From Chelatococcus reniformis (lineage in GTDB: Bacteria; Pseudomonadota; Alphaproteobacteria; Rhizobiales; Beijerinckiaceae): 64,000 nucleotides of DNA. The notes beneath the pieces are model-generated. The model was not told where the DNA came from. It worked only from the letters and a program-made list of their open reading frames with translations, and made no database searches. This document shows, one piece after another, positions 36,791-45,231 of this stretch (positions are counted from its first letter, which is position 1; each line of letters starts with the position of its first letter). Position numbers and translations under genes: made by a program. Where the stretch lies: the NCBI RefSeq assembly GCF_014640075.1, contig NZ_BMGG01000006.1, positions 104,175 through 168,174 of the forward strand. Reading direction: 5' to 3'.

Positions 36791-38235
36791 GAGTCGAGGC
36801 CGCCCATCAGCACGTACTTCATCTCCACGAACTCCTCGATGCCGTGGTGCGATCCCTCGCGCCCCAGGCCGGATTCCTTGACGCCGCCGAACGGCGCCAT
36901 CTCGGTCGAGATGGCGCCGGAATTGACCCCCACGATGCCGTACTCGAGCGCCTCGGCAACGCGGAAGACGCGACCCAGATCGCGCGCGAAGAAATAGGCG
37001 GCGAGGCCGAATTGCGTGGCATTGGCCTGGGCGATCACATCCGCCTCGTCCTTGAAACGGAACACCGGTGCCAGCGGGCCGAAGGTCTCCTCCTTGGTGA
37101 CGAGCATCCTGGTGGTGACGTTGGCGAGCACGGTCGGCTCGAAGAAGCTGCCGCCGAGCGGGTGGCGCTTGCCGCCGACCACGACGCGCGCGCCGTGCGC
37201 CACGGCGTCGGCGATATGGCGCTCCACCTTGTCCACCGCGTCCATGGTGATCAGCGGGCCCTGGACGACGCCGACCTCGGTGCCGTCGCCAACCTTCAGC
37301 TCCGCGACCCGCTTGGCGAGCTTGGACACGAAGTCGTCGTAGATGCCGTCCTGGGCGTAGATGCGGTTGGCGCACACGCAGGTCTGGCCCATGTTGCGAA
37401 ACTTGGAGACGATGGCGCCTTCGACCGCCGCATCCACGTCCGCGTCGTCGAAGACGATGAACGGCGCATTGCCGCCGAGCTCGAGGCCGACCTTCTTTAC
37501 GGTCGAGGCCGCCTGGCGCATCAAGATCTTGCCGACTTCGGTTGAGCCCGTGAAGCCCACGAAACGCACCGCCGGGTGCTCGGTCAGCACCTTGCCGATG
37601 GCCGGGGCGTCACCGGTGATGACGTTGAAGACACCGGCGGGAAGGCCGGCCCGCTCGGCGAGCACGGCCAAGGCGAGCGCCGTCAGCGGCGTCTCCGGCG
37701 CCGGCTTGACCACGGCGGTGCAGCCCGCCGCCAGCGCCGGCGCCACCTTGCGGGTGATCATCGCCGCCGGGAAGTTCCATGGCGTGATGGCCGCCACGAC
37801 GCCGACCGGCTGCTTCATCACGACGATGCGGGCGTTGGGCCACGGCGAGGGGATGGTTTCGCCGTAGATGCGCTTGGCCTCCTCGGCATAGAACTCGACG
37901 AAGGCGGCGGCATACTCCACCTCGCCTCTCGCCTCGGCCAACGGCTTGCCCTGTTCGCTGGTCATCAGCAGCGCCAGGTCGTCGCGGTTGGCGATGATGA
38001 GGTCGAACCACTTGCGTAGCAGCGCCGACCGCTCCTTGGCGGACCGCTTGGCCCAGCCGGCGAAGGCCTGCTCCGCGGCCTCGACAGCGGCGGTGGCCTC
38101 GGCCGTGCCCAGCTGCGGGACGCGGGCCAGCACCTCACCGTTGACGGGATTGGCGACGGCATCCGCGGGCGAGCCGATCCATTGACCGCCCACGTAGCAA
38201 CGCTCGACGAGAAGGGTGGGATCATTCAGCCGCAT
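36787..38235 (-). CDS. gabD: NAD(P)-dependent succinate-semialdehyde dehydrogenase
   Basis: 482 residues of the aldehyde dehydrogenase superfamily. [17 protein letters not shown] (NAD site), [22 protein letters not shown] with the catalytic Glu, and [13 protein letters not shown] with the nucleophilic Cys near residue 288. Length and the [22 protein letters not shown] segment fit GabD-type enzymes, which oxidise succinate semialdehyde or glutarate semialdehyde. It is followed by rpiA (four-base overlap). No gabT is nearby. The substrate assignment is based on sequence resemblance only. Confidence 0.9.
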   Translation of the reverse strand: MRLNDPTLLVERCYVGGQWIGSPADAVANPVNGEVLARVPQLGTAEATAAVEAAEQAFAGWAKRSAKERSALLRKWFDLIIANRDDLALLMTSEQGKPLAEARGEVEYAAAFVEFYAEEAKRIYGETIPSPWPNARIVVMKQPVGVVAAITPWNFPAAMITRKVAPALAAGCTAVVKPAPETPLTALALAVLAERAGLPAGVFNVITGDAPAIGKVLTEHPAVRFVGFTGSTEVGKILMRQAASTVKKVGLELGGNAPFIVFDDADVDAAVEGAIVSKFRNMGQTCVCANRIYAQDGIYDDFVSKLAKRVAELKVGDGTEVGVVQGPLITMDAVDKVERHIADAVAHGARVVVGGKRHPLGGSFFEPTVLANVTTRMLVTKEETFGPLAPVFRFKDEADVIAQANATQFGLAAYFFARDLGRVFRVAEALEYGIVGVNSGAISTEMAPFGGVKESGLGREGSHHGIEEFVEMKYVLMGGLDS

Positions 38236-38320
38236 GGGACGCTCCGATGATTGCCGTAGCGCCTATATGCATGCGGACCCGCGGGAAAGCGAGATCTGCC
38301 CCGCCAGCCCGGTTCCACAG

Positions 38321-38680
38321 TTACTTGGCGGGCGGTGTGCAGACCACCTTCTCGTTGAAAACATAACAGATGTTCATCTCTCCGGTTTTGTCGTTGACCC
38401 GGAACACGCCGCCCTCGCGGTCGTGCTTGGAGGCGACGAGACGATAGTCGCCCGGCGGCTGGGGGCCCCCGCCTTCGCCCGCCGGATAACAGAGCGTCAC
38501 GCCGATCGAGGCCTCCTTCAGCCCATACTGACAAGCACCCATCTCGCCGGTGACGCGTTCGACCCGGTAGATGCGGTTGAGGTCGACCTGCGGCGCAGGC
38601 ACGAAATCATAATTGTCGGCGCGGGCCGCAGTCGCGACCAGCACGAACGCGGCCATGGCCGCCGGATGCAAACGGAGCAT
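38321..38680 (-). CDS. Small secreted protein of unknown function
   Basis: 119 residues with a signal peptide (MLRLHPAAMAAFVLVATAARA). The mature part is NYDFVPAPQVDLNRIYRVERVTGEMGACQYG, GVTLCYPAGEGGGPQPPGDY, GVFRVNDKTGEMNICYVFNEKVVCTPPAK. Two internal similar segments (IYRVERVTGEMGACQY and VFRVNDKTGEMNICYV) suggest a duplicated beta unit of about 70 residues, each with its own cysteine. I recall similar conserved hypothetical proteins in Hyphomicrobiales; function unknown. It is a single gene. Confidence 0.78.
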   Translation of the reverse strand: MLRLHPAAMAAFVLVATAARADNYDFVPAPQVDLNRIYRVERVTGEMGACQYGLKEASIGVTLCYPAGEGGGPQPPGDYRLVASKHDREGGVFRVNDKTGEMNICYVFNEKVVCTPPAK

Positions 38681-38802
38681 GCAATCAAAAGCCCGATGAG
38701 GAGCGCCGAATCGATGAGGCGATTGTAAAGAGGCCTCGCGCCCGTGCCAGACATCTCGGTGCCGGCGTCCACGGCCTTCGCCGTCAGCTCAGGAGCGATC
38801 GC

Positions 38803-39501
38803 ATGTCCCCTCCGCCCATTCTCGTCCTCGATCTCGACGGCACATTGATCGATACCGCCCCGGATCTGGTCCTGACGCTGAACGCCGTACTCGCCCAGGA
38901 AGGCAGGGCCCCCCTGTCGCTGGCCCAGGTGCGCTCGATGGTCGGCGCCGGCGCCAAGGCGTTGCTGGTGCGCGGCCTCGCCGCCGCGGGCGACCAGGTG
39001 GCTCCGGAGAGGCTGGAAGCCCTCTACCAGGACTTTCTGGCTCACTACCGCGCTCACATTGCCGACGCATCGGTGCCCTTCCCCGGGGCGCTCGCGTCTT
39101 TGGATCGCTTCGACCAAGCCGGCTGGCGGCTGGCGGTCTGCACCAACAAGCTCGAGGGCCTCGCCCGCAGCCTGCTCGGCACGCTCGGCCTGGCCGACCG
39201 TTTCGCGGCGATCTGCGGCGGTGATACCTTCGCCCAGCACAAGCCAGATCCCCGCCACCTCACCGGCACGATCGGGCGCGCCGGCGGCGCCGTGGAACGT
39301 GCCGTGATGGTCGGCGATTCCTCGGCAGACATCGTGGCGGCCCAGGCCGCCGGCGTGCCCGTGGTGGGCATGACCTTCGGCTACACCGACACGCCGGTGG
39401 CCGAGCTCGGCCCGGACGCGGTCCTCGATCACTTCGACGACCTGTTCGACACCGCGCACCGCCTGCTGGAACACCGGGAGCGCAAGCCCGCGAGACCGTG
39501 A
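38803..39501 (+). CDS. gph: Phosphoglycolate phosphatase
   Basis: Removes the phosphate from 2-phosphoglycolate formed in DNA repair or oxygenation. 232 residues, HAD superfamily with a helical cap: nucleophile motif DLDGTL (10-15) with DTAPDLV, second motif VCTNK near residue 112, Lys in HKPDPRHL near 148, and VMVGDSSADI near 168. The TFGYTDTPVAELGPDAVLD C-terminus is typical of Gph. Located alone between the secreted-protein gene and an enoyl-CoA hydratase gene. Confidence 0.92.
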   Translation: MSPPPILVLDLDGTLIDTAPDLVLTLNAVLAQEGRAPLSLAQVRSMVGAGAKALLVRGLAAAGDQVAPERLEALYQDFLAHYRAHIADASVPFPGALASLDRFDQAGWRLAVCTNKLEGLARSLLGTLGLADRFAAICGGDTFAQHKPDPRHLTGTIGRAGGAVERAVMVGDSSADIVAAQAAGVPVVGMTFGYTDTPVAELGPDAVLDHFDDLFDTAHRLLEHRERKPARP

Positions 39502-39590
39502 TTGCCTGAGCGCCTCGCGAGTCGACAGCGCCCGAGGGGCATGATCAGTTGCCGGCCACCGTCAACGAGGATCAAAGAGGAGACGCGACC

Positions 39591-40418
39591 ATGGCCGAGC
39601 CGGCGCCGCAACCGACCATCAACGACAACACGGCGAACGACGTGCTCTACGAGGTCGCCGATCACATCGCAACGATCACGCTCAACGCGCCGCAGCGCAT
39701 GAACACCATCTCCGGCCCGATGCTGAACGAGCTGACGCAGCGGCTGGTCGAGGCGAACCAGAACGCCGACGTACGCTGCGTAGTCCTGACCGGTCGCGGC
39801 CGCGCCTTCTGCGCGGGCCTCGATCTCAAGGCCGAGCGCAGCGGCGACTCGCTCTTGTCCAGCGCCTCCTCGCCCACGAACCTCGACCTGCGCAACACGC
39901 CGCCCACCGTCATGCACGCCATGGACAAGCCCATCGTCTGTGCCGTCAACGGCGGCGCGGCCGGCTACGGCTTCGACCTGACGCTCGGCGCCGACATCAG
40001 GCTGCTGGCGCGCTCGGCCAAGCTGGCGGTCGCGTTCTGCAAGCGCGGTGTCGTGCCGGAATCGGGCGGCACCTGGTATCTGCCGCGTCTGCTCGGCTGG
40101 TCCAAGGCGGCCGAGCTGATCCTGACCGGCCGCACGTTGAGCGCCGACGAGGCACTCGCCGCCGGCCTGGCATCGGAGGTGGTCGACGACGAGGCGCTTG
40201 CCGCCCGCGCCCGCGCGCTCGCCACCGAGATCGCCGGCAATGCGCCGCTCGCGGTGCAGGCGGCCAAGCGCATGATGCGCATGGGTCTGAACGAGCCCTT
40301 CAACGAGCACGTCCACCACGTCTTCCTGCAGCTGCTGCCGCTGATGCGCACGCAGGATTTCCAGGAGGGCGTGCGCTCGTTCATGGAAAAGCGGCCGCCG
40401 GACTTCCAGGGCCGCTGA
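39591..40418 (+). CDS. Enoyl-CoA hydratase/isomerase family protein
   Basis: 275 residues, crotonase fold. The oxyanion hole is formed by CVVLTGRGRAFCAGLDLKAE (about 64-83) and VNGGAAGYGFDLTLGADIR (about 120-138). KRGVVPESGGTWYLPRLLG and FCKRGVVPESG hold the catalytic-site Glu of isomerase/hydratase members, but which reaction (hydration, isomerisation) cannot be read. The start ATG at 39591 has aaagaggag just upstream, favouring it over an earlier in-frame ATG at 39549. Followed by a strong hairpin. Confidence 0.88.
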   Translation: MAEPAPQPTINDNTANDVLYEVADHIATITLNAPQRMNTISGPMLNELTQRLVEANQNADVRCVVLTGRGRAFCAGLDLKAERSGDSLLSSASSPTNLDLRNTPPTVMHAMDKPIVCAVNGGAAGYGFDLTLGADIRLLARSAKLAVAFCKRGVVPESGGTWYLPRLLGWSKAAELILTGRTLSADEALAAGLASEVVDDEALAARARALATEIAGNAPLAVQAAKRMMRMGLNEPFNEHVHHVFLQLLPLMRTQDFQEGVRSFMEKRPPDFQGR

Positions 40419-40435
40419 GCCGCCGGCCCGAGCAT

Positions 40436-40468
40436 GGTCCGGTCCGATGAGCCCATCGGATCGGATCC
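40436..40468 (+). terminator. Hairpin after the enoyl-CoA hydratase gene
   Basis: An inverted repeat of 14-15 bp per arm around agcc: ggtccggtccgatg (40436-40449) and catcggatcggatcc (40454-40468), with one or two mismatches. It lies 18 bp after the stop codon and precedes a 170-bp gap before the next gene. No T-run follows, so it is a candidate terminator or 3' stabiliser. Confidence 0.5.
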
Positions 40469-40640
40469 GCGCCGCAGCCGCCTTAGCCCGGCGATTTGCG
40501 GGCTGGCGCGCGCTGCCCGGCGCGACACGCGCCGGAAGGCCTGGTCGCCGCCCAGTTGGACGTCGGCCGGTGGTTGTTCGGCGCCCGCGGAACTGCCAAG
40601 ATAAGGCACGGAATAAGGAATAACAGCTTCCGGAGGAAAC

Positions 40641-41864
40641 ATGCGTCGTTGGAGCGTTGCTCTCGCGTCGGCCGCGGCCGCCGTGACCTTTGTCTGTACC
40701 TCGCCCGGCTTCGCCCAGGCCCCCCAAGGATCGCAAGCGCCCGTCAAGATCGGCGTACTGGCCGACCTGTCCTCGGTCTACTCCGACATCGGCGGGACCG
40801 GGGCCATCGAGGCGGTGAAGATGGCCATCGAGGATTTCGGCGGCGAAGTGCTCGGCCGGCGCATCGAGATGATCAGCGCCGACAGCCTCAACAAGCCGGA
40901 CACGGCCTCCGCCATCGCGCGCCAGTGGTACGATTCCGACGGCGTCGACATGATCATCGACCTGCCGACCTCGGCCATCGCGCTCGCTGTGATGGAACTG
41001 TCGAAGGACCGGCAAAAGATCGTCATCGTCACCGAGGCGGCAAGCTCGGACATCACCGGCAAGCGCTGCTCGCCCTTTACCGCCCATTGGACCTACGACA
41101 CCTACGCCAATGCCCACACCGTCGGCAGCGCCATCGTCAAGCAGGGCGGTGACAGCTGGTTCTTCATCACCGCCGACTATATCTTCGGCCATTCGGTCGA
41201 GCGCGATACCGCCGACGTCGTCAAGGCCAACGGCGGCCGGGTGCTGGGAAGCGCCAAGGCCCCCCTCAATACCCAGGATTTCTCCTCCTTCCTGCTGCAG
41301 GCACAGGCTTCGAAGGCGAAGATCATCGGCCTCGCCAACGGCGGTGCCGACACCATCAATTCGATCAAGCAGGCCGCCGAGTTCGGGATCGTCGCTGGCG
41401 GCCAGAAGCTCGCGGCTATGGTCATGTTCATCTCGGACGTGCACAGCCTCGGCCTGAAGACCGCCCAGGGCCTCGTCGTCACCGAAGCCTTCTACTGGGA
41501 CAAGGACGACAAGACGCGCGCCTTCGGCAAACGCTTCTACGAGCGCACCAAGCGCATGCCGACCATGAACCAGGCGGCCAACTACAGCGCGACGCTGCAC
41601 TACCTCAACGCGGTCAAGGCGTCCGGCACCAAGGACGCCAAGGCGGTGATGGACAAGATGCGCGCGACCCCGATCAAGGACATGTTCACCGACAACGGCG
41701 TGCTGCGCGAGGACGGCCGCATGGTGCACAGCATGCTGCTGCTCGAGGTGAAGAAGCCCGAGGAATCGAAGGGGGACTGGGACCTCTACAAGGTGCTCGC
41801 GGAGGTGCCCGGCGACCAGGCTTTCCGGCCGCTGAAGGACGGCAACTGTCCGCTGGTGAAGTGA
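40641..41864 (+). CDS. ABC transporter periplasmic substrate-binding protein (branched-chain amino acid type)
   Basis: 407 residues, paralogue of the protein at 16850-18106. Signal peptide MRRWSVALASAAAAVTFVCTSPGFAQ; then GVLADLSSVYSDIGGTGAIEAVKMAIEDFGG, WYDSDGVDMIIDLPTSAIALAV, WFFITADYIFGHSVERD near residue 175 and AFGKRFYERTKRMPTMNQAA near 295. Both lobes of the type I periplasmic fold are complete. As with its paralogue, no LivH/LivM/LivF-type genes lie beside it, so the permease is encoded elsewhere or lost. Ligand unknown. Confidence 0.9.
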   Translation: MRRWSVALASAAAAVTFVCTSPGFAQAPQGSQAPVKIGVLADLSSVYSDIGGTGAIEAVKMAIEDFGGEVLGRRIEMISADSLNKPDTASAIARQWYDSDGVDMIIDLPTSAIALAVMELSKDRQKIVIVTEAASSDITGKRCSPFTAHWTYDTYANAHTVGSAIVKQGGDSWFFITADYIFGHSVERDTADVVKANGGRVLGSAKAPLNTQDFSSFLLQAQASKAKIIGLANGGADTINSIKQAAEFGIVAGGQKLAAMVMFISDVHSLGLKTAQGLVVTEAFYWDKDDKTRAFGKRFYERTKRMPTMNQAANYSATLHYLNAVKASGTKDAKAVMDKMRATPIKDMFTDNGVLREDGRMVHSMLLLEVKKPEESKGDWDLYKVLAEVPGDQAFRPLKDGNCPLVK

Positions 41865-41970
41865 GGCCTGCGGAAGGTCCTGTCCTGACCACGCCTACGC
41901 CGCGTTGCCATCGTCGGCACCGCCGGCCACAAGCTCCCGTCGTTGTGCCGACGACGGGAGCAGAGCGGGC

Positions 41971-42648
41971 GTGATCACCGACCAGGACCTCCTTATCACC
42001 CAATTCATCACGCTGTGGGCGGTGCTCGACCCGATCGGTCACCTCACGCTCTTCCTGGGCGCGACCCAGAGCCTGGACGCCCGGCAGCGGCGCTCGGCGG
42101 CGCTGCTGTCGGTCGCCATGGCCTTCGCAATTCTCGTCGTGTTCGGCTTCGGCGGCCAATATCTGCTGCACGGCATGGGTGTATCGCTGCTGTCGTTCCA
42201 GATCGCCGGCGGCATCATCCTGCTGCTGTTCGCCATCCAGATGGTGCTGGGCGACAAGAGCCACGCCGAGGCGATCGCGCCCCCGGCCAAGCCGCCGGCG
42301 GATGGCGAGCGCCAGGGGCCCGCGGCGGACACCGCCTCTGTCGTCGACATCGCCGTCTATCCGCTGGCCATGCCGATCATTGCCGGGCCCGGCGCGATCC
42401 TCACCATGATCGTGCTGATGGACAACAACCGCGCATCGCTCACACACCAGTTCGAGACCATCGCCGTGCTCGCGGTCACCATGCTGGTGCTGCTCGTCAC
42501 ATTTGCGCTGGGCGGCCCGATCTCCCGTCTGATCGGGACCGGCGGTGCCAACCTGCTGCGCCGGATCATGGGGCTCATCCTCTCCGCCGTCGCCGTCAAC
42601 CTGATCCTGAACGCCGTGGCGCAATGGTTGAAGCTGCCCGAGATCTGA
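41971..42648 (+). CDS. MarC family integral membrane protein
   Basis: 225 residues with six membrane helices. The family pattern is clear: FITLWAVLDPIGHLTLFLGATQ in helix 1, SFQIAGGIILLLFAIQMVLG, then IAVYPLAMPIIAGPGAILTMIVL in helix 4 and RRIMGLILSAVAVNLILNAV at the end. MarC is named for the antibiotic-resistance locus but its function is unresolved; it is probably a transporter. A hydrophilic Pro/Ala-rich loop (PPAKPPADGERQG) separates the halves. GTG at 41971 is used because the first membrane helix begins just after it. Confidence 0.9.
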   Translation: MITDQDLLITQFITLWAVLDPIGHLTLFLGATQSLDARQRRSAALLSVAMAFAILVVFGFGGQYLLHGMGVSLLSFQIAGGIILLLFAIQMVLGDKSHAEAIAPPAKPPADGERQGPAADTASVVDIAVYPLAMPIIAGPGAILTMIVLMDNNRASLTHQFETIAVLAVTMLVLLVTFALGGPISRLIGTGGANLLRRIMGLILSAVAVNLILNAVAQWLKLPEI

Positions 42649-42759
42649 CACCGTCCCCCAAGGCCCTCCGCCCCCCTCGCCCGACCGTCACCGATCTGTT
42701 GCGCAGGCCGCGCATTGTGCGGGCTGCGATGGATATCGTAGCGAAGCGCGGAGGCCGGG

Positions 42760-43656
42760 ATGCCCGAGGGATCGCTCACCGTCATCCAACTGACCGACCT
42801 GCACCTCAGTCCGAGCCGTCCCTTCTTTCTCGCCAACTGGCGGGCCGCGGCCCGTGATGCTCAGCGGGCAGAGGCGGATCTGATCGTGATCAGCGGCGAC
42901 CTGACGATCAACGGTGCCGATTGGGAGGCCGACCTGACCCACGCCATGGCCGAGCTGCGGCCGTTGGAGCCGCTTTGCGTGCCCGGCAACCACGACATCG
43001 GCGAGTGCCGGCCCGACCACGACCAGGCCATCGATGCCGTACGGCTGGAGCGTTATCGCCGCCTGGTCGGCCCCGACTATTGGTATCGCGACCAGGGCGC
43101 CTGGCGCATCGTCGGCCTCAATACCCAGCTCATGGCGAGCGGCCTCCCCGACGAGACGGCTCAGCGCGCCTGGGCCGAGGCGGTCATTCCGGCCGACGGG
43201 CGCTTCATCGCCGTGTTCCTGCACAAGCCGCTGTACGTGGAGACCGTCGACGGGGACGACGAGCCCGACCATGCCGTGCCGGGCGAGGCGCGCCGCTGGC
43301 TCGCCGGGCTGCTCGCGCACCCTGCGGTGCGCCTCGTCAGCTGCGGCCATGTGCACCAGTACCGGGTGCGCACGCTCGCGGCTGCCAAGCATGTCTGGGC
43401 ACCGGCCACCTCGTTCCTCACCCACCACGACTATGGCGGCGAGCACGTTCCCGGCCTGCTCACGTGGCGGCTGGGCGCAGACGGCCAGGCGGAACACGAG
43501 CTGTCCGTACCCGAGGGGCTCAGGCGTCTACAGCTGGAGGACATTCGCGGCGACTTCCCAAACCTGCGCTCGCTGACCCCCGCCGCGGTCGCGGCTGCCA
43601 TGAACCGGCACGGGCTTGCGGCGGCTCGACCGCTGGAGCCAGTTCCAGCCGGATGA
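42760..43656 (+). CDS. Metallophosphoesterase (CpdA-like)
   Basis: 298 residues of the calcineurin-like phosphoesterase family with all metal-binding motifs: LTDLH (Asp13, His15), ISGDL (Asp46), GNHD (75-78), HK in VFLHKPLYVE, and GHVH (about 197). Closest in pattern to 3',5'-cAMP phosphodiesterase CpdA, but many CpdA-like proteins act on other phosphodiesters, so substrate is open. The C-terminal 60 residues are a mixed alpha-beta extension. The tRNA-Val gene follows on the opposite strand. Confidence 0.87.
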   Translation: MPEGSLTVIQLTDLHLSPSRPFFLANWRAAARDAQRAEADLIVISGDLTINGADWEADLTHAMAELRPLEPLCVPGNHDIGECRPDHDQAIDAVRLERYRRLVGPDYWYRDQGAWRIVGLNTQLMASGLPDETAQRAWAEAVIPADGRFIAVFLHKPLYVETVDGDDEPDHAVPGEARRWLAGLLAHPAVRLVSCGHVHQYRVRTLAAAKHVWAPATSFLTHHDYGGEHVPGLLTWRLGADGQAEHELSVPEGLRRLQLEDIRGDFPNLRSLTPAAVAAAMNRHGLAAARPLEPVPAG

Positions 43657-43681
43657 TGCAGAGGGGTGCAGACCGGGGGGA

Positions 43682-43756
43682 TGGTGGGCGGTACAGGGAT
43701 TGAACCTGTGACCCCACGCGTGTGAAGCGTGTGCTCTCCCGCTGAGCTAACCGCCC
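43682..43756 (-). tRNA. tRNA-Val (anticodon CAC)
   Basis: The minus strand folds as a full cloverleaf of 75 bases: acceptor GGGCGGT paired with ACCGCCC, D arm GCTC/GAGC, anticodon arm CACGC/GCGTG with loop TTCACAC giving anticodon CAC, T arm ACAGG/CCTGT with TTCAATC, discriminator A and an encoded CCA. It reads the codon GTG. The neighbouring 43757-44044 region has no gene. Confidence 0.97.
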
Positions 43757-43794
43757 ACGGCCGAAGCGATCACGCGCTCGCCGGGAAGGCGCAC

Positions 43795-43823
43795 TTCATA
43801 TGTAAGTGCGCCTCGAAGGTCAA
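43795..43823 (-). promoter_or_regulatory. Promoter of tRNA-Val
   Basis: On the minus strand TTGACC (43823-43818) and TATGAA (43800-43795) are 17 bp apart. The -10 lies about 38 bp before the tRNA 5' end. The -10 sits in the loop side of a 10-bp hairpin aggcgcactt / aagtgcgcct (43787-43813), which is probably incidental. Confidence 0.6.
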
Positions 43824-44044
43824 GGACGATCGCCGCCCTGCGCGCACGGATCTGCGCCGCAGCCAGGGAAAGGCCCAGTGTTGCGTGCTGGTCACGACCG
43901 CCGACGATCCGCGCGCAGGTCGATCGATTGAATTGCGTTCGCATCCGTTGTTGACCATTTTGGCTCGCGAACACAGCCGAGGCGCCGGTCCGAGTCGATC
44001 GGGCGATGCGCTTCGCGCGATTGACGGCATCTTACGAGGCAATA

Positions 44045-44632
44045 ATGCGTCGCTTAACTCTCACGGTGGTGGGCATTTTTGTGGGCTTGGCGACTTGGGC
44101 GCCGAGCGCCGAAGCCGCCCGGGTCGAGATCGACCCGCTGACGCGGCAGCCGCTGAACTACAACCCTTCCGGCTATCGCCCGCAAGCGACGGCGGTTCCC
44201 CGCGAGCTGGTCACCTACGGCGGGCCCCACAAGCCGGGCACCATCGTCGTTTCCACCTCCGAGCGGCGCCTCTACTACGTCCTCCCAGGCGGCCGCGCCA
44301 TCCGCTACGGCGTCGGGGTCGGCCGGGAGGGCTTCACCTGGGGTGGTGCGCAGCGCGTCACGATGAAGCGCGAATGGCCGTCCTGGACGCCGCCGGCGCA
44401 GATGCTGAAGCGCCGTCCCGACCTGCCGCGCTTCATGCCGGGTGGCCCCGAGAACCCGCTCGGCGCGCGCGCCCTCTACCTGGGCAGCACCCTTTACCGT
44501 ATCCATGGTTCGAACGAGCCCGAGACCATCGGCCAGGCGGTTTCGTCGGGATGCATCCGCATGATCAACGACGACGTGATCGACCTCTACGCGCGCGTCT
44601 CGGTCGGCGCCCCGGTGGTCGTGCAGCGCTGA
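44045..44632 (+). CDS. L,D-transpeptidase (ErfK/YbiS family)
   Basis: 195 residues with a signal peptide (MRRLTLTVVGIFVGLATWAPSAEA). The YkuD catalytic block is intact: HGSNEPETIGQAVSSGCIRM with His about 153, Cys about 170 and Arg about 172. It forms meso-DAP to meso-DAP (3-3) crosslinks in peptidoglycan, or anchors a protein to it, in the periplasm. RRLYYVLPGGRAIRYGVGVGREGF is the standard first strand set. ATG at 44045 follows ttacgagg. A canonical intrinsic terminator follows the stop. Confidence 0.93.
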   Translation: MRRLTLTVVGIFVGLATWAPSAEAARVEIDPLTRQPLNYNPSGYRPQATAVPRELVTYGGPHKPGTIVVSTSERRLYYVLPGGRAIRYGVGVGREGFTWGGAQRVTMKREWPSWTPPAQMLKRRPDLPRFMPGGPENPLGARALYLGSTLYRIHGSNEPETIGQAVSSGCIRMINDDVIDLYARVSVGAPVVVQR

Positions 44633-44662
44633 TCGCCGCACCGGCCGGAATCGAGACAGATC

Positions 44663-44687
44663 AAGGCCGGCTCCGCCGGCCTTTTTC
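44663..44687 (+). terminator. Rho-independent terminator of the L,D-transpeptidase gene
   Basis: A 7-bp GC stem (ggccggc / gccggcc) with loop tcc is flanked by aa and a run of five T. It is the clearest intrinsic terminator in the window for the plus strand. Confidence 0.9.
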
Positions 44688-44708
44688 GTGGGCGGGCCCG
44701 GCAGTGCC

Positions 44709-45080
44709 TCAGGGGTGCCGCGACAGGCCGTGATGCGCCAGCTCTGCAATGTAGCGCGGCCAGGCGACGTCATAGGTCGTCCCGAGCTCATGCAAATAGC
44801 GCCATGTGTAGAGGCCGGTGTCGTGACCGTCGTCGAAGACGATGCGCACGGCGTAGCGGCCGACCGGCTCGAGCGCGGCCACGGCCACGTGGATCTTTCC
44901 CGCCTGGATGCGCTTGTCTCGAGGGCCGTGCCCCTGCACCTCGGCGGACGGACTCATCACGCGCAGGTATTCAGCGCCCAGCTCGAACCGGGCCCCATCC
45001 TCGAAGCTGACGGTCAGCTGACGCTTGTCGGAGGACAAACGCAGCTCGCTCGGCCAGACATCGGCAGGCTGTGCGGACAT
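44709..45080 (-). CDS. DUF971 domain-containing protein
   Basis: 123 residues. The family motif PSELRLSSDKRQLTVSFEDGARFELGAEYLRVMSPSAEVQGHG is at the N-terminal side, with YAVRIVFDDGHDTGLYTWRYLHELG near the C-terminus. DUF971 is often fused to Mrp/ApbC-like iron-sulfur carriers; here an Mrp gene lies about 2.6 kb away (47722-48864). It diverges from moaA, another iron-sulfur enzyme. ATG at 45080 has an agggag site about 9 bases upstream, so an in-frame start at 45266 is rejected. Confidence 0.9.
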   Translation of the reverse strand: MSAQPADVWPSELRLSSDKRQLTVSFEDGARFELGAEYLRVMSPSAEVQGHGPRDKRIQAGKIHVAVAALEPVGRYAVRIVFDDGHDTGLYTWRYLHELGTTYDVAWPRYIAELAHHGLSRHP

Positions 45081-45156
45081 TGCGGTGAAACTCCCTGCGG
45101 TTCGTCGGTGGGGCGGAGCGCGCGACGCGGTCAGGCGGACCCACCGTCCGTATAGG

Positions 45157-45187
45157 TTGACCGCACCGCGAGCGCTCACGATATAAT
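45157..45187 (+). promoter_or_regulatory. Promoter upstream of moaA
   Basis: TTGACC at 45157-45162 and a consensus TATAAT at 45182-45187 with a 19-bp spacer. The -10 is about 44 bp before the TTG start. Spacer length is at the upper limit, so confidence is moderate. Confidence 0.6.
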
Positions 45188-45231
45188 CGCTACAACGCCG
45201 CCGCCGATATGGCGCGGCCGAGGAGATGCGG

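Noticed and set aside
36791-37375. N-terminal extension of the rpiA frame into the gabD gene
   Set aside because: Sequence upstream of the GTG at 36790 is an out-of-frame reading of gabD; RpiA length is normal from the GTG.
39429-41729. 766-residue antisense frame over gph, the enoyl-CoA hydratase and the binding protein
   Set aside because: It covers three well-recognised plus-strand genes with good ribosome sites; sequence composition is of the shadow type.
43787-43813. Hairpin beside tRNA-Val taken as a terminator
   Set aside because: It lies upstream of the tRNA on its coding strand, has no T-run, and coincides with a well-spaced -35/-10 pair.
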